Part shown: piece by piece, positions 24,401-36,400 of the stretch | Position numbering within the stretch: position 1 is the stretch's first letter | Layout of the letters: the number at the start of each line of letters is the position of its first letter | Assembly (NCBI RefSeq): GCF_030463565.1 | Contig: NC_134659.1 | Span: 8,626,511-8,690,510, forward strand | Length of the DNA stretch: 64,000 nt | Direction: 5' to 3' | Origin: Pelecanus crispus | Lineage: Eukaryota > Chordata > Aves > Pelecaniformes > Pelecanidae | Program-made: the position numbers and the translations under genes | Notes under the pieces: generated by a model | The model's input: the letters and a program-made list of their open reading frames with translations, nothing else | Database searches by the model: none | Told to the model about the DNA's origin: nothing

Positions 24401-27400
24401 AAGCAGCCAAGGTGTGCGCAGCCTGGCTGGGGGCCCTGGGATGGCCCGTGCTGGGGGTTAGTACCAGTGGGATGGATGGGATGGGTAGTGTTATGAGCAC
24501 AGTCCCACAAAATGGAGCAAGGGCCCTGGCTGGGCACGGCATGGGGTGGAGGGGACGGTGTAGGACTTACCTCGTACACCTGGAAAAAAAGGGTTGAGGT
24601 CAGCATAGGGGGAGAGAAACAAAACAAAGCAAGACTTAATCACACGTCCAGCTTGGAGCTGCTTGGTGCAGGGAAGGGGCTGCCTGGCCAAGGTGTCTGG
24701 CTCCCCACATGGGCAGAGGGGAGACGTGGGGAAACCACAAGGGTGCAGGCATGCAGGACCAGGGCTGCAAAACTCCCAGAGGGGCTGGAGAAGTCCTGGC
24801 CAGCACATCAAGACACAGATCCATGGTGGCTACATGCTCCTTGCCAGTGCTGTCCCCAGGGGACACAGGGGACCAGCACCACAATGCCAAGGTAGGCCGA
24901 GAGCAGCTGGCTCGTGGGGCTGACCCTGGCCAGACCCTGCCAGCAGCTCCCCAAGCCCCGCTCCTCCTCCCAGCGCCTCATCCAACCCACCCAGCTCTTC
25001 TTCTTCTTCTTCTTGGCGTCAGCATCCTTGCTGCTGCCGATGCTGGAGTGGCTGGTGATGCTGTTGAGGCTGGAGATACTGTCAGAGGAGTTCTGCCGCT
25101 TGATGCGCAGCTCTGGGGCCAGCGAGAAAAGCAGGAGACACCAGGAAAGGAGGTATCAGCAAACTGCATCTGCCCCAATGCCAGAGCCACCTGCACTCTC
25201 CTCCCTGCACCCCTTCCCTTCTCCCACCCAAACACCTTCTGAGCTCTCGGAGCCACCTCGTAAGGTGAGGCGGGGCTCAGACACCACACAGGCGCTGCCA
25301 TTTGGGACAGTGACCCCAAACCCCAGAGCACACATCCTTCTGCTGCTGCCCCAGGCCACCTCCCTGCCAGCACCCTGCACTCACATTGGTGTTTCAGGGC
25401 TAGAAACAGCACTCATGGGAACAAAGCCAGGACCAGCAGCCAAAACTGGGCTGCTGGCAAAGGGCTCGGTGAAGAGGTATCCTGGGGAGGACGACCATCC
25501 CGTCACCCCCAGGCACCAGCACCGAGATCTCCTGCAGTGACAGCTCTGGCCGTCTGACCAGATGCTCAGGGGTCCCAGGAGGGGAAGAGCTGCTGCCCGG
25601 GGGACCCTGCCTCCCGTCTGAGCATCCCACTGGAGCAAGGGGAGCCCTGGGGCCCTGTGCCAGCCCCGGGCAGGAGCAGCCCAGCTGGGCTTGGGCGAGG
25701 GGCTCAGGAAGGGCTGCAAACCCACCCAGTGCGGGGGTGGCGAGCCATGCCTTACCTTTGGGGGTGACATCGGTGCCATTCAGGGCGCCCTGGATGACAG
25801 CTTGGGCCTCCGAGTTCTTCTTCTTCAGGAAGTCGATGGTCTCTCGCAGGTCCAGCAGCTCCGTGTCCTGGGGGAGCACAGCCGGGAACCATGGAGCACG
25901 TTCCAATGGCACAGGGCCCACCCGGGAGCACCCTTTGGGCGGGCAGTGCCGCAGCAGGCTCACCCAAGCCCAGCATCCCCCAGCCCCATGAGCACCCTCC
26001 CGCACCACCAGTGCCCCCCAGGGCCCCCTTGGCACCCCCACAGCACCCACCTTCTCCTCAGCGGTCTCAGCCAAGTGCCGCAGGCGGGATGTCATGCTCA
26101 CCAGGCTCTGCTCAAAAGCCGCCACCAGGTTGGCCTGGGAGAGGCAGAGAAATGGGTGAGCACCCACGCCTAGGCGAGCACCCGCGGCCACGCGAGCACC
26201 CACGGCCGGGTGTGGGATACGAGAGGCCGGAGAGGGGAAATCAAGGCTCTCGCGGGTGCAGGCTGGCACCAGCCCCACGCACTGCGGGGACACAGAGCGG
26301 CATGGCCTGCAGCGAGCAGCGGCTGCTGCAGGGACTCACATTAGCAGACAGCTGGGACGTCAGGGTGGCCACCTTCTCCTGCGAGGACTCCAGCTCACGG
26401 CGCAGCTTGCGGATTTGCTGTGGGGAGAGAGTGGAGGGAGTGAGAGGGGCCAGGCACTCGCCCTCGCCGCAGCAGCAGGGGCGGGTGACGAGCAGAGGGC
26501 ACGGGCTCACCTCAGACTGCATCTTCTCCTCAGCCTGTCAGCACGAGAGCAGAGAGAGACAGACAGACAGAAGCAGGCAGTCAAAAGGGCAGCGAGGCAA
26601 GGACAGGCTCGGCACAAGGCAGAGGCATGCACAGAGCCCCCCCATTCCCACCCGGGCCCCCCCAGCCATGCACAAAGCGGCGCAGCACGGAGGCGGCTCT
26701 TACGGAGGAGTAGGTGGAGGACGCGCTCGAGGCCAGGGACAGCACCGATCCATGAACTGCAACAGAATAAAACCCGGCACGTCAGGGTGCCCCAGGCCAG
26801 CGGCATCCCCAGGGGCTGCAGGAGCAGGGCACAGCAGGGCGCAGGGGACAGAGCTCCCAGCGGAGGCGGGCTCTGGGGGGGCCAGGGATGGCAGCTGCTC
26901 AGCACTGCCCGTTTCTCGGCACGTGGCTGGCGAAGTGCCTGGGCACACAGCCCGCAGCAGGGCGTGGGGAGCACCCTCCACCTGCACCTTCCTCTCCGGC
27001 TGAGCCCGGGGGCTCTGCCACCCTCCCTGGCTGCCTGGGTCCCCCCCTCCCTTGTGCCACAACATCCTGGGGCCAACCCAGGGACCCCAGGCGGGCTGTG
27101 GCCCAGAGCAGATCAGTGCAGAGGGGTCCACCACAGCCCTCGGGGCTGCCGTCCCCTGCTCTGATGCCGAGGACGGGATACACAAACCCATCTGACAGTG
27201 CCGCAGCAGCGCCAGGAGGAAGGGACAAGCATGTGGGGAGCCCTGCCGCCACCCTGCCTGGAGCCGCCTTCGCCAGGGCCGGAGCGCAGCACGCTCTCAC
27301 CGTCGTCCACAGGGTCCCGGAAGGAGCCCGAGCGGATCATGCCCTTGGGCTTGTCGGCCAGGGAGAGAGTGCTGCCCATCTGGGACGTACTGTACAGCTC

Positions 27401-30400
27401 GAAGGTGGAGTCGTGGGTGGGGATGCTGTTGGAGCGGGTGATCCGCGGGGTTGCGGCAGCAGTGGGGCTCACTGCAAGGAGAAGGCGGGGGAGAAGCAGG
27501 GTCAGAGCCACGCCAGGGACCTGGGACCAGGACGGGGAAGCAGGGCGAGGAGCAATCCACGAGAGCTGGGGTACAGAGAGGAAGCAGGGATTGTGGTCCC
27601 AAAGCAGGGGGGCTGGGGGAAAGCTAAAATGCAGATCTACGCTGGGAAGACCAGTGCCAAGGTAACCACAGGGCCGAGAAAAAAATGCATTGCCCCATGG
27701 CAAAGCGGGCACCACCATGCCAGAGGCAGTCACCTCTGAGTGCAGGAGGGGAGCACCTCATCACCCACTGCCCCCCACCAGCAGCCCCAACCCATCTGCC
27801 TGCACCCCCCAAACCCTCTGGGAACACATCGGTCCTGGCAAGAGCAGGGCAGGGCTCACCCCTTGCCCTGCCAGGCACCCCTCGAGGAGCAGGGGGCTGT
27901 GGGCAGAGCCCCGAGGGTGGATGAGACACCCTGAAGCAGACGTGATGGACATCCCTGGTCCCTGGGCACAACCCAGCACCTCGGTGGGCCAAAAGCACCA
28001 GGCACTGGGGGTTAGGGCTGCTGGGGGTGTCGAGGAGAAAGCAGCATCCAGGGCAGCATCAGCAAGTCGCACGGGGAGCACGGGGCGGTGGGGAGCAGGA
28101 GGGACAGGGCTCGCCGCAAGCGGAAGGGGGCTGGCAGCGGAGGGCACTGACCGATGCTGGTGAGCGGACCCTTCCCAACCAGTGCCATGGGGAGGGCAGG
28201 GGGCGAGGGCAGCTCCTGCTGGTCGTCTGACTCCAGGAGCCCGCTGCTGACGGCATGCGAATGGCGCCGCTCCTTGGCCTCCTCCTGGGAGTGGAGCTGG
28301 TACCTGGGGAGCGGAGCAGAGACAGGCATGGCGAGGTGGACCAGCACCATCCTGGCTCCTGGCCGCTGCACTGCGGCCCAGCCTCCCCGGCACGGAGGGC
28401 ACCGCCAGCTCCCTGCGGAAAGCTCCACAGGCCCACCCTCCCTCCCCAGCACTGTCCAAAAGTGATTCAGGCTCTTTTACCTCAACCCCTTCTTGGGCAG
28501 TGTGTTCCTGTCGCGGTTGGCACTGGAAGGGAAGGAAAGATCAGTCACATCCTTGCACAGACGAGGGAAGGTGCCGTGGGGGTTCAGCCGTGGGGACAGC
28601 AGGCTTTTCCCCAGAAGTGTAGCAGGAAGAGCCCCGAAGCAGGCAAAGGTCACGGCAGGGTGGCAGGGAGGGATCTGAGCCCGCAGAGGTGCGTCGGCAG
28701 CCCCATGCCCTCCCTCCAGCCATACCTGTCCAGATGTGCGAGCCGAGGGCTCCCGCTCCAGCCGAGCTCCCCTGCCTCCTCCTCCTCCTCCGTGCCGGCG
28801 GGGGGTGCGGCAGCAGGGGCAGGGGTGGTGGTGCTGCCCCCCGAAAAGGCACTGGGCAGGCTCATGGGCATCTGCAGGGACTCCATGCTGCGGTGCAGGC
28901 CTGAGAGCTTGGGGTACATCCTGCCCTCCTTGGGGACGCTGAAGCCACCCATGAGCTCCAGGCCCTGGGAGAAGCTGGCCGAGTTGATGTTGAGGATGGG
29001 GGCAGGACTGGGGCTGAAGCAGGGTGCGAGATGCCCGCCGGCCGGGTGCAGGTCCTGGAGCTTGGCAGTGTGTGGAGGGTGTAGCTCGCTGGAGGAGGGG
29101 AGGTCCAGGCTGTTGGAGTTGACCTTGTCCAAGTTGGCCAGCGAGGGAGGCTTCACATAGGTCTTGGCAGCCGCTCTGGAGGAGGGAAAATGGGTGAGGA
29201 AGCAGGTGAGACTGGGGTGCTGAGCACGGCTGGGTGCTGGGCACAGCCGTGCCGGGCACCTGCTGCCCTCAGAGGTGGAAGGGTCATACCTGAGCGGTGT
29301 GGGGGGCAGCTCAGCCACCTTGGCCGCTGGCGGGAGGTTGGCCTGGGCTTTTGGGGTGCTCTCAGGCGAGCTGACGCTCTTCAGCGTCCCACACTCAGAG
29401 TCAAGCGCCACTGCCTTGGCCTTGGCCTTCTCCTTCTCGCGGTCCGTCTGGTTCACAGGGGCCGGCGTGCCACGGCCGGCACCGATCTTGGATGGTTCCT
29501 TGAGTCGCGACACCGAGATGCTGCCCTGCTTGGTGCTCAGCAGGCTGGGATCGATGCTGCTGCTGACCGGCCGGTTCGCGCCGCGGCCACCAGTCACGCT
29601 CATGGAGCTGGACTTGGCTGGCCGGGGCAGGCTGCGGTACTGGATGTTGGAACGAGCCCCTGGGGCCAGGAAGCCGGGCTCAGCTGTGTTGGAGACGTCC
29701 AGGCTTGTCTTCCTCCCGCTGACCGGCTTGACGGGGATGCCGGAGCTCTTCTGGATCTTGCCGAGCGTGGCTGAGCCCCCGGCCTGCATGACGGTGGCCG
29801 TGCCAGTGGTGGGAGCCGGTTTCTTATAGCCAAAGGAGCTGGAGGCCGAGGGGCGCGTGAGACCCGAGGGTGGCTTCTTGGCGTCGGCGATGCGGTCGCG
29901 GCCGGCATCAGAGGAGGAGCGCTGCAGGCCTGTGCTCTTCACAGACAGCTTGCTCTTGTCGGTGGCTTTGGTCTCGGGCTTGCCTGGTGGGCAGGGAAGG
30001 ACGGGTTAGTGTCCCAGGAGGCTCTGGGGACATCTGGGTGCCAACTAGCTCAGATCGGACACCAGCACTGGAGATGCAGGGACGTGATGCAGATGAGGGA
30101 CATGCCACTGTCTAGATATTGCGGCAGAGCCACGGCCAGGTGCCCGGTGCACCCACCCAGCCCGAGCCTGGTGCATGGGGCCAGACCCACAGCCTGCCGG
30201 CAGGGACGCACCGCCCTGCCACCCCCGCCAGCCCCCGCCCTGCTGGGCCTGAGTGCAGGCACAGGGCGTCCCGCGGGCGACGTGCTCGGGGAAGGCCCAC
30301 AAAGATGCCACCCAACCCTCTCCCCACCAGAGAAGCTGGACCCTACCCGGATCGGGTCTCACCTGCCACTTTGAGGGTGCTCTGGGCCGTGTGGGTGATG

Positions 30401-33400
30401 GGGGAGGTCACGGCCACCGGAGGGGTCTTGCCCTTCTTCAGTGAGCCTGGGGTGCCCAGGCTGACGGGCTTCTTCAGCTCGCCGCCCTTGGGCCCCTCCT
30501 CACCGCCCTCCGAGGGCTCCCGCCGCCACTTGGAGGAGCCGTGCTCCATCTTGAGGCTGCTGCTGTCGTAGTCCAGCTTCTTGGGTGCCTTGTCCTCACC
30601 CTCCCCGTACCAGCTCAGCCCACTCTCTGCCAGCGAGCGCTTCTCCGAGTCCGTGCGCAGCTGCAGGCAGAGCAGAGTCAGGGGTGCTCCTGACACCCAC
30701 CCCAAACCCATCCCCAGGGAGCACCAGCCAGCTGGGAGAGGGATGCACCAGACACCATGTGCCGTGCCTCAGTTTCCCCACGCCAGCACCCCCCATCCCC
30801 TCCCTCTCAGAGTGGCTGCGGCACCAAGCCGGGCCCGGCGCTAGCAAGGGTGCGGGCACCATGGGCACCTACCGCTATGGCCGAGTTCCTGCGCGAGGCG
30901 GTGGGGGTGGAGGGCAGGGAGTTGAGCGAGGAGCTGGCGTTGAACTCCTCTGAGCTGAGGTTGTCAGAGGCATCGCTGAGGCCGCTGCTGATGGAGCTGC
31001 TCTCATCCCAGCTGCAAGGGCAGAGACAACATCAGCCCCCTGCCCAGCCCCAGCCCTGCCCGGCGGGTCCTGCCACCCGTGGGATTTCCCCGCTCCGGGG
31101 GCTGCCGGGGCACAAACCTCAGCTCCCGGCAGCGCCTGCTGCAGGGCCATGACAGGGAGCTGGCACTCAGCGGCTGTGGCTGGCTCCGGCCCAGCCTGGC
31201 ACAGGCTCGGTGCCCCGCAGCAGACAAGCCCCAGTGACCCCACGCCACCCTGATAAGGCCCCTGTGGGCGTTTTCTGGGGATGGAGGGTACCAGCACAGC
31301 ACAGGGAGGTCAGCGCCTACGCCGGCAGAGCTGGCAGCACCGCAGTTGGCCCCAAGCCCCCTGCAACCTGCCCCGTCGAGAGGGTCGGGACGATTGCCGG
31401 AAAGGGCAGGGACCAGCTGGAGTAAACTAAAGAGCCACCACGCAGCATCCACCCTTCCTCGGGTGGTCCCCACCCACCGCCTCGCTGCAGCCTGCTCCCC
31501 CCAGTCCAGCACCCAGCACCCACAGTGGGCACAGGCAGCAGGTACGGGCACCACTGCCATGCCAGGGCAGCTGCTCCGTGCCGGGGGCTCAGTGGACCGT
31601 GCACAAGCCCATCTCCAGGGCTGTCAGTCAGCACTGCGCCAGGGCAGCAGCTGCCCGTGCCCCCCACGGGCCTGGCCAGCTCTGCAGCGTGGGGCTGTGC
31701 CCACGGCAATCCAGCACAGACGGGCACAGAGCGTTTTCCAGCAGGATGAGCACGGCCCCTTTCAGGTCAGCAGCTGAGTAGGTCAGCAAGGCCCCGCAGC
31801 CTCCGAGGGGGCTGCCAGAGGCTGGGGGTGACAAGCAGTGGCGAAGGAGAAGGGAGCAGAGCCGGGGGGCTGCAGCCAGCACCGGTCCCTGCCAGAGATG
31901 CCCGTTCCCCGACACTGGGGCCACAGAGGTGCAGGAGGAGCCCGTAAGCACCAGAGCCCCAGCAGCTGGTGAAGCTGCTTAGCATCACCCACTGTGACCC
32001 TGGCTGAGCTGGGGACAGGGCAGTGTGGCCTGGCAGAGCGGAGGGCTCCTGCTGGGCACCTCTGCCAACAAGGGTGCCAGGGCACAAGCAACAGCCGCCA
32101 CCACCAGCTCTGGGATGCCCAAACCTCAGGCCAGAGCAACGCAGGCAGCTCCAGCACCCTCCAAGCAGCCCCGTGTGCCCTGCTCTTCCCAGACATCGGG
32201 GACTGGCCAGAGCTAGGATGGACACAGCCCCCTGCATCCCCCTGGCAGCTTCTGGGCAGAGCCCTGCAGGCACTGCTGCCCAGGAAGGGATTTAATTACA
32301 ACCGCGTGCCCGGGACGTGCTGCTGAGCTGCCCAGCTCCAAGCATCTCCCACCACCAGCCCCTGTGCTGAGGGTAACTTCTCACCAGGACAGAAATCCCC
32401 ATCCCAGAGCACGAAGCAAAGCTCCTCTCCCAGGCTGGCACCATTCTTGCAGCAGGCAGCACTGGGAGCAAGGCAGGGCTTTGGCGAGCTGCGTGCTACC
32501 GGCACATGGCGGTGACCAAATACGGTGCTGGGTCTCTTCAGCTTGGCTTTCGTGGCCCAGCAGGGCAAACCCCAAATGCTCTCCCAGCCTTGGACGGGAA
32601 GCCCCTGCTGCCCCGGCGCCAGGCATCTGGAGAGTCCCGGAGAAACAGGCACAGGGCCGGGGGCTGAACCGGGGCAGGAGGTGATCCCAGATCCTCCCTA
32701 GCAACCCCATGCCAAGGAAGGGCAACGCCGAAGGTCACAGGAGACATCCCAAAAGCACTCAAGCCACGGGGTGAGGCCTGGGAGCCAGCCGCCCGCTGTG
32801 GGGTGTCTCTGGCTCCCTTATGAGGCACACAGCTGCCACACCGAGGGGTCCCCAAAACCGGCATGCGTACGCGGTAGCCGGCACAGCAAGGAAAGCCGCA
32901 ACTCAGGCTGCACCGCAGCACCGACAGCCCCTCGGCAAACACAAACTCTGAGAGCACAGCCGAGTCCTAGCACCCTGGTCCTGCCGGCCGAGGCCACCCG
33001 AGAGCCCCCGCAGACCCCAAAGGGAGGGCGGCCATGCCGCAGCGTCATGCTGGGGGCTACAACTCAATTGCTGCTTTGTGCTCCAGCCCCTCCATCTTAC
33101 ACAGAGCGATTCCCCACCTCCCTTCAGCCGGCGCCGCACCAAACCACGCTGACCCGCCAGCCCCGCGCCCCTCTGCGCCGGCAGCTCCCGGGGAACCGAG
33201 CCCCACGGGCAGCGGCGGCTGCGGCACCGCGATCGTCCCGCAGCGCTGCCCCGCACCGGCCGGGCGGGCGGGAACGCGGCCCCGGCCGAAGGGTCCCGAG
33301 CGGCCCCGGTGCTGCGCCCCCGACCCCGACCGCGACCCGAGGGGGTGGCGGCGGCCGGGGGGCAGCAGGGGACGGCCCTGGCCCACGGCGCGGTGCGAGG

Positions 33401-36400
33401 GGCTGCGTGGGGCTGCTCCGCTCCGCGCCCCCCCGCCCGGGCACGCAGCCCGGCACCCCGGTGCCCGCCGCCGGCCGGGGGTACCGGAGCCCCGGGAGCC
33501 CCGCGGGGGCCGGCGCGGCCGCGCTGCAGGTGCGAGGCGGGGGCCGGGGGGCTCGTCCCGCTCCCGGGCCCGGCGGGGCCGCCCCGATGCTGCGGTGCCG
33601 GGCGCGGCCGCGCTGCCCGGGTCCCCCCTTCCCCCCCGCGGCGCGGCCGAGACAAAGCAGCGCCCGCGGTGCGGCCCCGGGGCGCGGGGCTTTGTCTGCC
33701 GGGGCCGGGCTCCGGCCGCCCGCCCGCCCCGCCCGGCGCCGGCCCCGCTGCGGTGCCCCCCGTGCCCGGTACCTGCTGGCCAGGCGCGGGGCGCGGCGCG
33801 GCCCCCCCGCCCGCAGCATGGTGCTGCCCGCGGCCCCGCCGGGCGCGGCGGGAGGGGCGGGAGGGGCGGCGGGACCGCCCCGCGCTGCCCGCGCCTTAAA
33901 GCGGCAGCGGCCCCGGCACGGCCTCCCCGCGCCGCTGCCCCCGAGCCCCGCCGGGGTGGGCCCGGGGTCCCGGCTCCCGGCCCCGCCGCTCCCAGTGCCC
34001 CCCGCCCCCAGCGCACAGCCCCGCGGCCCCGCATCCGGCGCCCCCCGCCCACGGCCCCCCGCCCCCGGTGCCCCCCAGCCGCAGCCCGGCACCCCCGGCT
34101 GCCCCCAGGGCCCCCCGGCTGCCCCCAGGGCCCCCAGCCCACACTCACGTCCCCACAGGCAGCACCAGTGCCCCCCAGTCCAGCCCACACGTGGCACCAG
34201 TGCCCCCAGGCCATCCCGCTCCTGGCCCCAGCGTCCCCCAAACCCCCCCAGTCCCCCCCCCGGCTGCGGGCCCCGCGGGGGGCTCTGCCCCTGCCCAGCC
34301 CCGCGGGGGGCCGGGGCGGCTGCTCCCCACAGCCCCGGCTCCTGCGAGGGCACCCACGCCTGCACCGCTCTGCGCCGCATCGACCGAAAAGCCGATTTCT
34401 GCCCTTTTTTCTTTCTCTCTCGCATGAGAGCGGGAGCTGCGCCCCAGGGCAGGGTCCTCGCCGGGATGGTGACCCCGGGGACACCTCTGCCCGCCCAGCC
34501 ATGGCGGGCAGAGAGGGTTAACTGCAGCCTTGGCAAAACAGACCCGGTCCCTGCGGACTGGGAAATAAGTAATTCCTTCCTCACGCCTTCCTCTGCGAAG
34601 CAACGGCAACGCCTCTTGGCTCCCTCCCCGCCGCGCAGCCGGGAGGGCCGGGGATGCAGGACTTCGGTGCCCGACCATCCCCGTACCCACCGATCAGACC
34701 CTGCCCGCACCCACCATCGCCACAGCGGCTCTCGGCCCTCGGCCGGAGCTCTCAGCCGGGAGGCCGGCGGTGTCACCGCCCCGGCGCGGTGCGGTACCTC
34801 CCGCAGGCGGCCGGCCCTGCCGTGGGGTGATGGCCCCACGTCGGTGTGCGCCAATGGGTGCGGCGGCACGGGCCGTCCAGCATCGCACCCCCGCGGTCCC
34901 TCCGGCCTGGCACGCCGCCGGATGCTGTCCCCTCCCGCCGCTCCTCCTGGCCGGCTGCCCCGGCCCCACCACGGCCGGCTCGGGCAGCACTTGGAGGAGC
35001 AGCTCTGGCTTCCACTGGGCCCAGATCTGCACTTGGGGTGCCCATGGCGGCAGGGGGGAGCCAGCCTGGCACAGCAGCCACCAGGAAAGGCAGCTTTGAC
35101 CCTGCCAGAGCCGTGAGTCGGGTGCAAGAAAATGGTGCAGAACCGCCGCTGGCCACAGCAGCCCTGCCGCGGTGGCACACACGCACACGTGCAATGCCCC
35201 GCCAGCACCAGACCCCTTCACAGAGGAGCACCCCCAGCCCATTTCTCAGCAGCAGCTGCTTTTGGAGCCAGAGGGTTTGAAGTCTCCCTGCTTCACCCGT
35301 CTCATGCCGGCACACCCGCCCGCAAGCCAGGCAGACCCACCGGCACTAGCCGGGGCTCCCGGCACTTGTGTCCTGCCAGGCTGGTGCTGTCGAACCCCCA
35401 CCGCCCGCCCCAAGTCCACCCCAGATTAAAGCGAGCCCCTCTTGGTCCGCCCCGGCCCTTTTCTCCTGCTCTGCCGTGGTCGCTGCAGGGGAGGAAATAT
35501 GGGGCTTGCACTGGGGGGTCTCCACACCCCACATCCCTGGGTCGCTGGCACCGAGGGGGCTCTGTGGACGTGCCCCATTACAGCCTCACCCTGCTCTGGC
35601 AGGACCCGTGAGGAAACCATGGGCACAGCCGGGGCTCTTCCCTCCCTCCCCTTCTCCTCCACTTAATGGGGCAGAAAAACCAATTAGCTGCATAAATCAC
35701 GATCGGGGGGGGTTGGGGACTCCCCGCGGGCACGGGCAGGGGTGGCTCTGCTTCCCCCTCACAGGAACCGCCTGTCTCCCATCTCAGGAACCGCCTCAGG
35801 GCATCACGACACCCATACCCCCTTCCCAGGCTCCCTCAGGATCCCACAGCCCCCTGCACGCCCCCCATGCCCCTTTAACAGCCCCGACCCCCCAGGATCC
35901 CTAGAGAACCCTGCAGATTCACTTACAACCTCCCAGATTTCTCTAAGTTCTCCCCAGACCCCCCTAAACCCCTGTGTACCCCCCAGTGCCCCCCAAACCC
36001 CCAGGTACCCCCCCAGATAGCGCCAGCCCCCACCACCAGCCCGGCTACCCTGACCCCAGGTGCTTCCCGCTTGCACTTCGGGTACCGGGACCTGGCACCC
36101 TTCACTAAAGCCGCGCTCAGAGGAACGGGGGGCTGCAGAGACCTTGCAGATGGGGAAACTGAGGCAGGGAAGGGGGCCTGACTCGCCTGAGCTCACCCAG
36201 CAGAAGAGGATCAGCGTCACATCCCAGCAGCTGCTCCAGTCCCCCGTCCCCCGGGCAGCACTGCCTCTGGTCCCCCAGCCCCCCAGGTCCCCGAGAGGTG
36301 CGGGGGACTCCCCCCACGGGAACGCAGAGCGTGTGTGGCCCCCGCGAGGGGGGACCCGTGGCCAGGCTGCGCCTCCGCTCCAGCTCTGCGCTGCCGACGC

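Noticed and set aside
27420-27440. SNSIPTH as a second SxIP motif
   Set aside because: The residue three before IP is Asn, not Ser/Thr, so the EB-binding consensus is not met.
32771-35116. 781-residue plus-strand and 694-residue minus-strand open frames
   Set aside because: Pro/Ala/Arg-rich translations of a CpG island, open on both strands. Stop codons are rare at this GC content.
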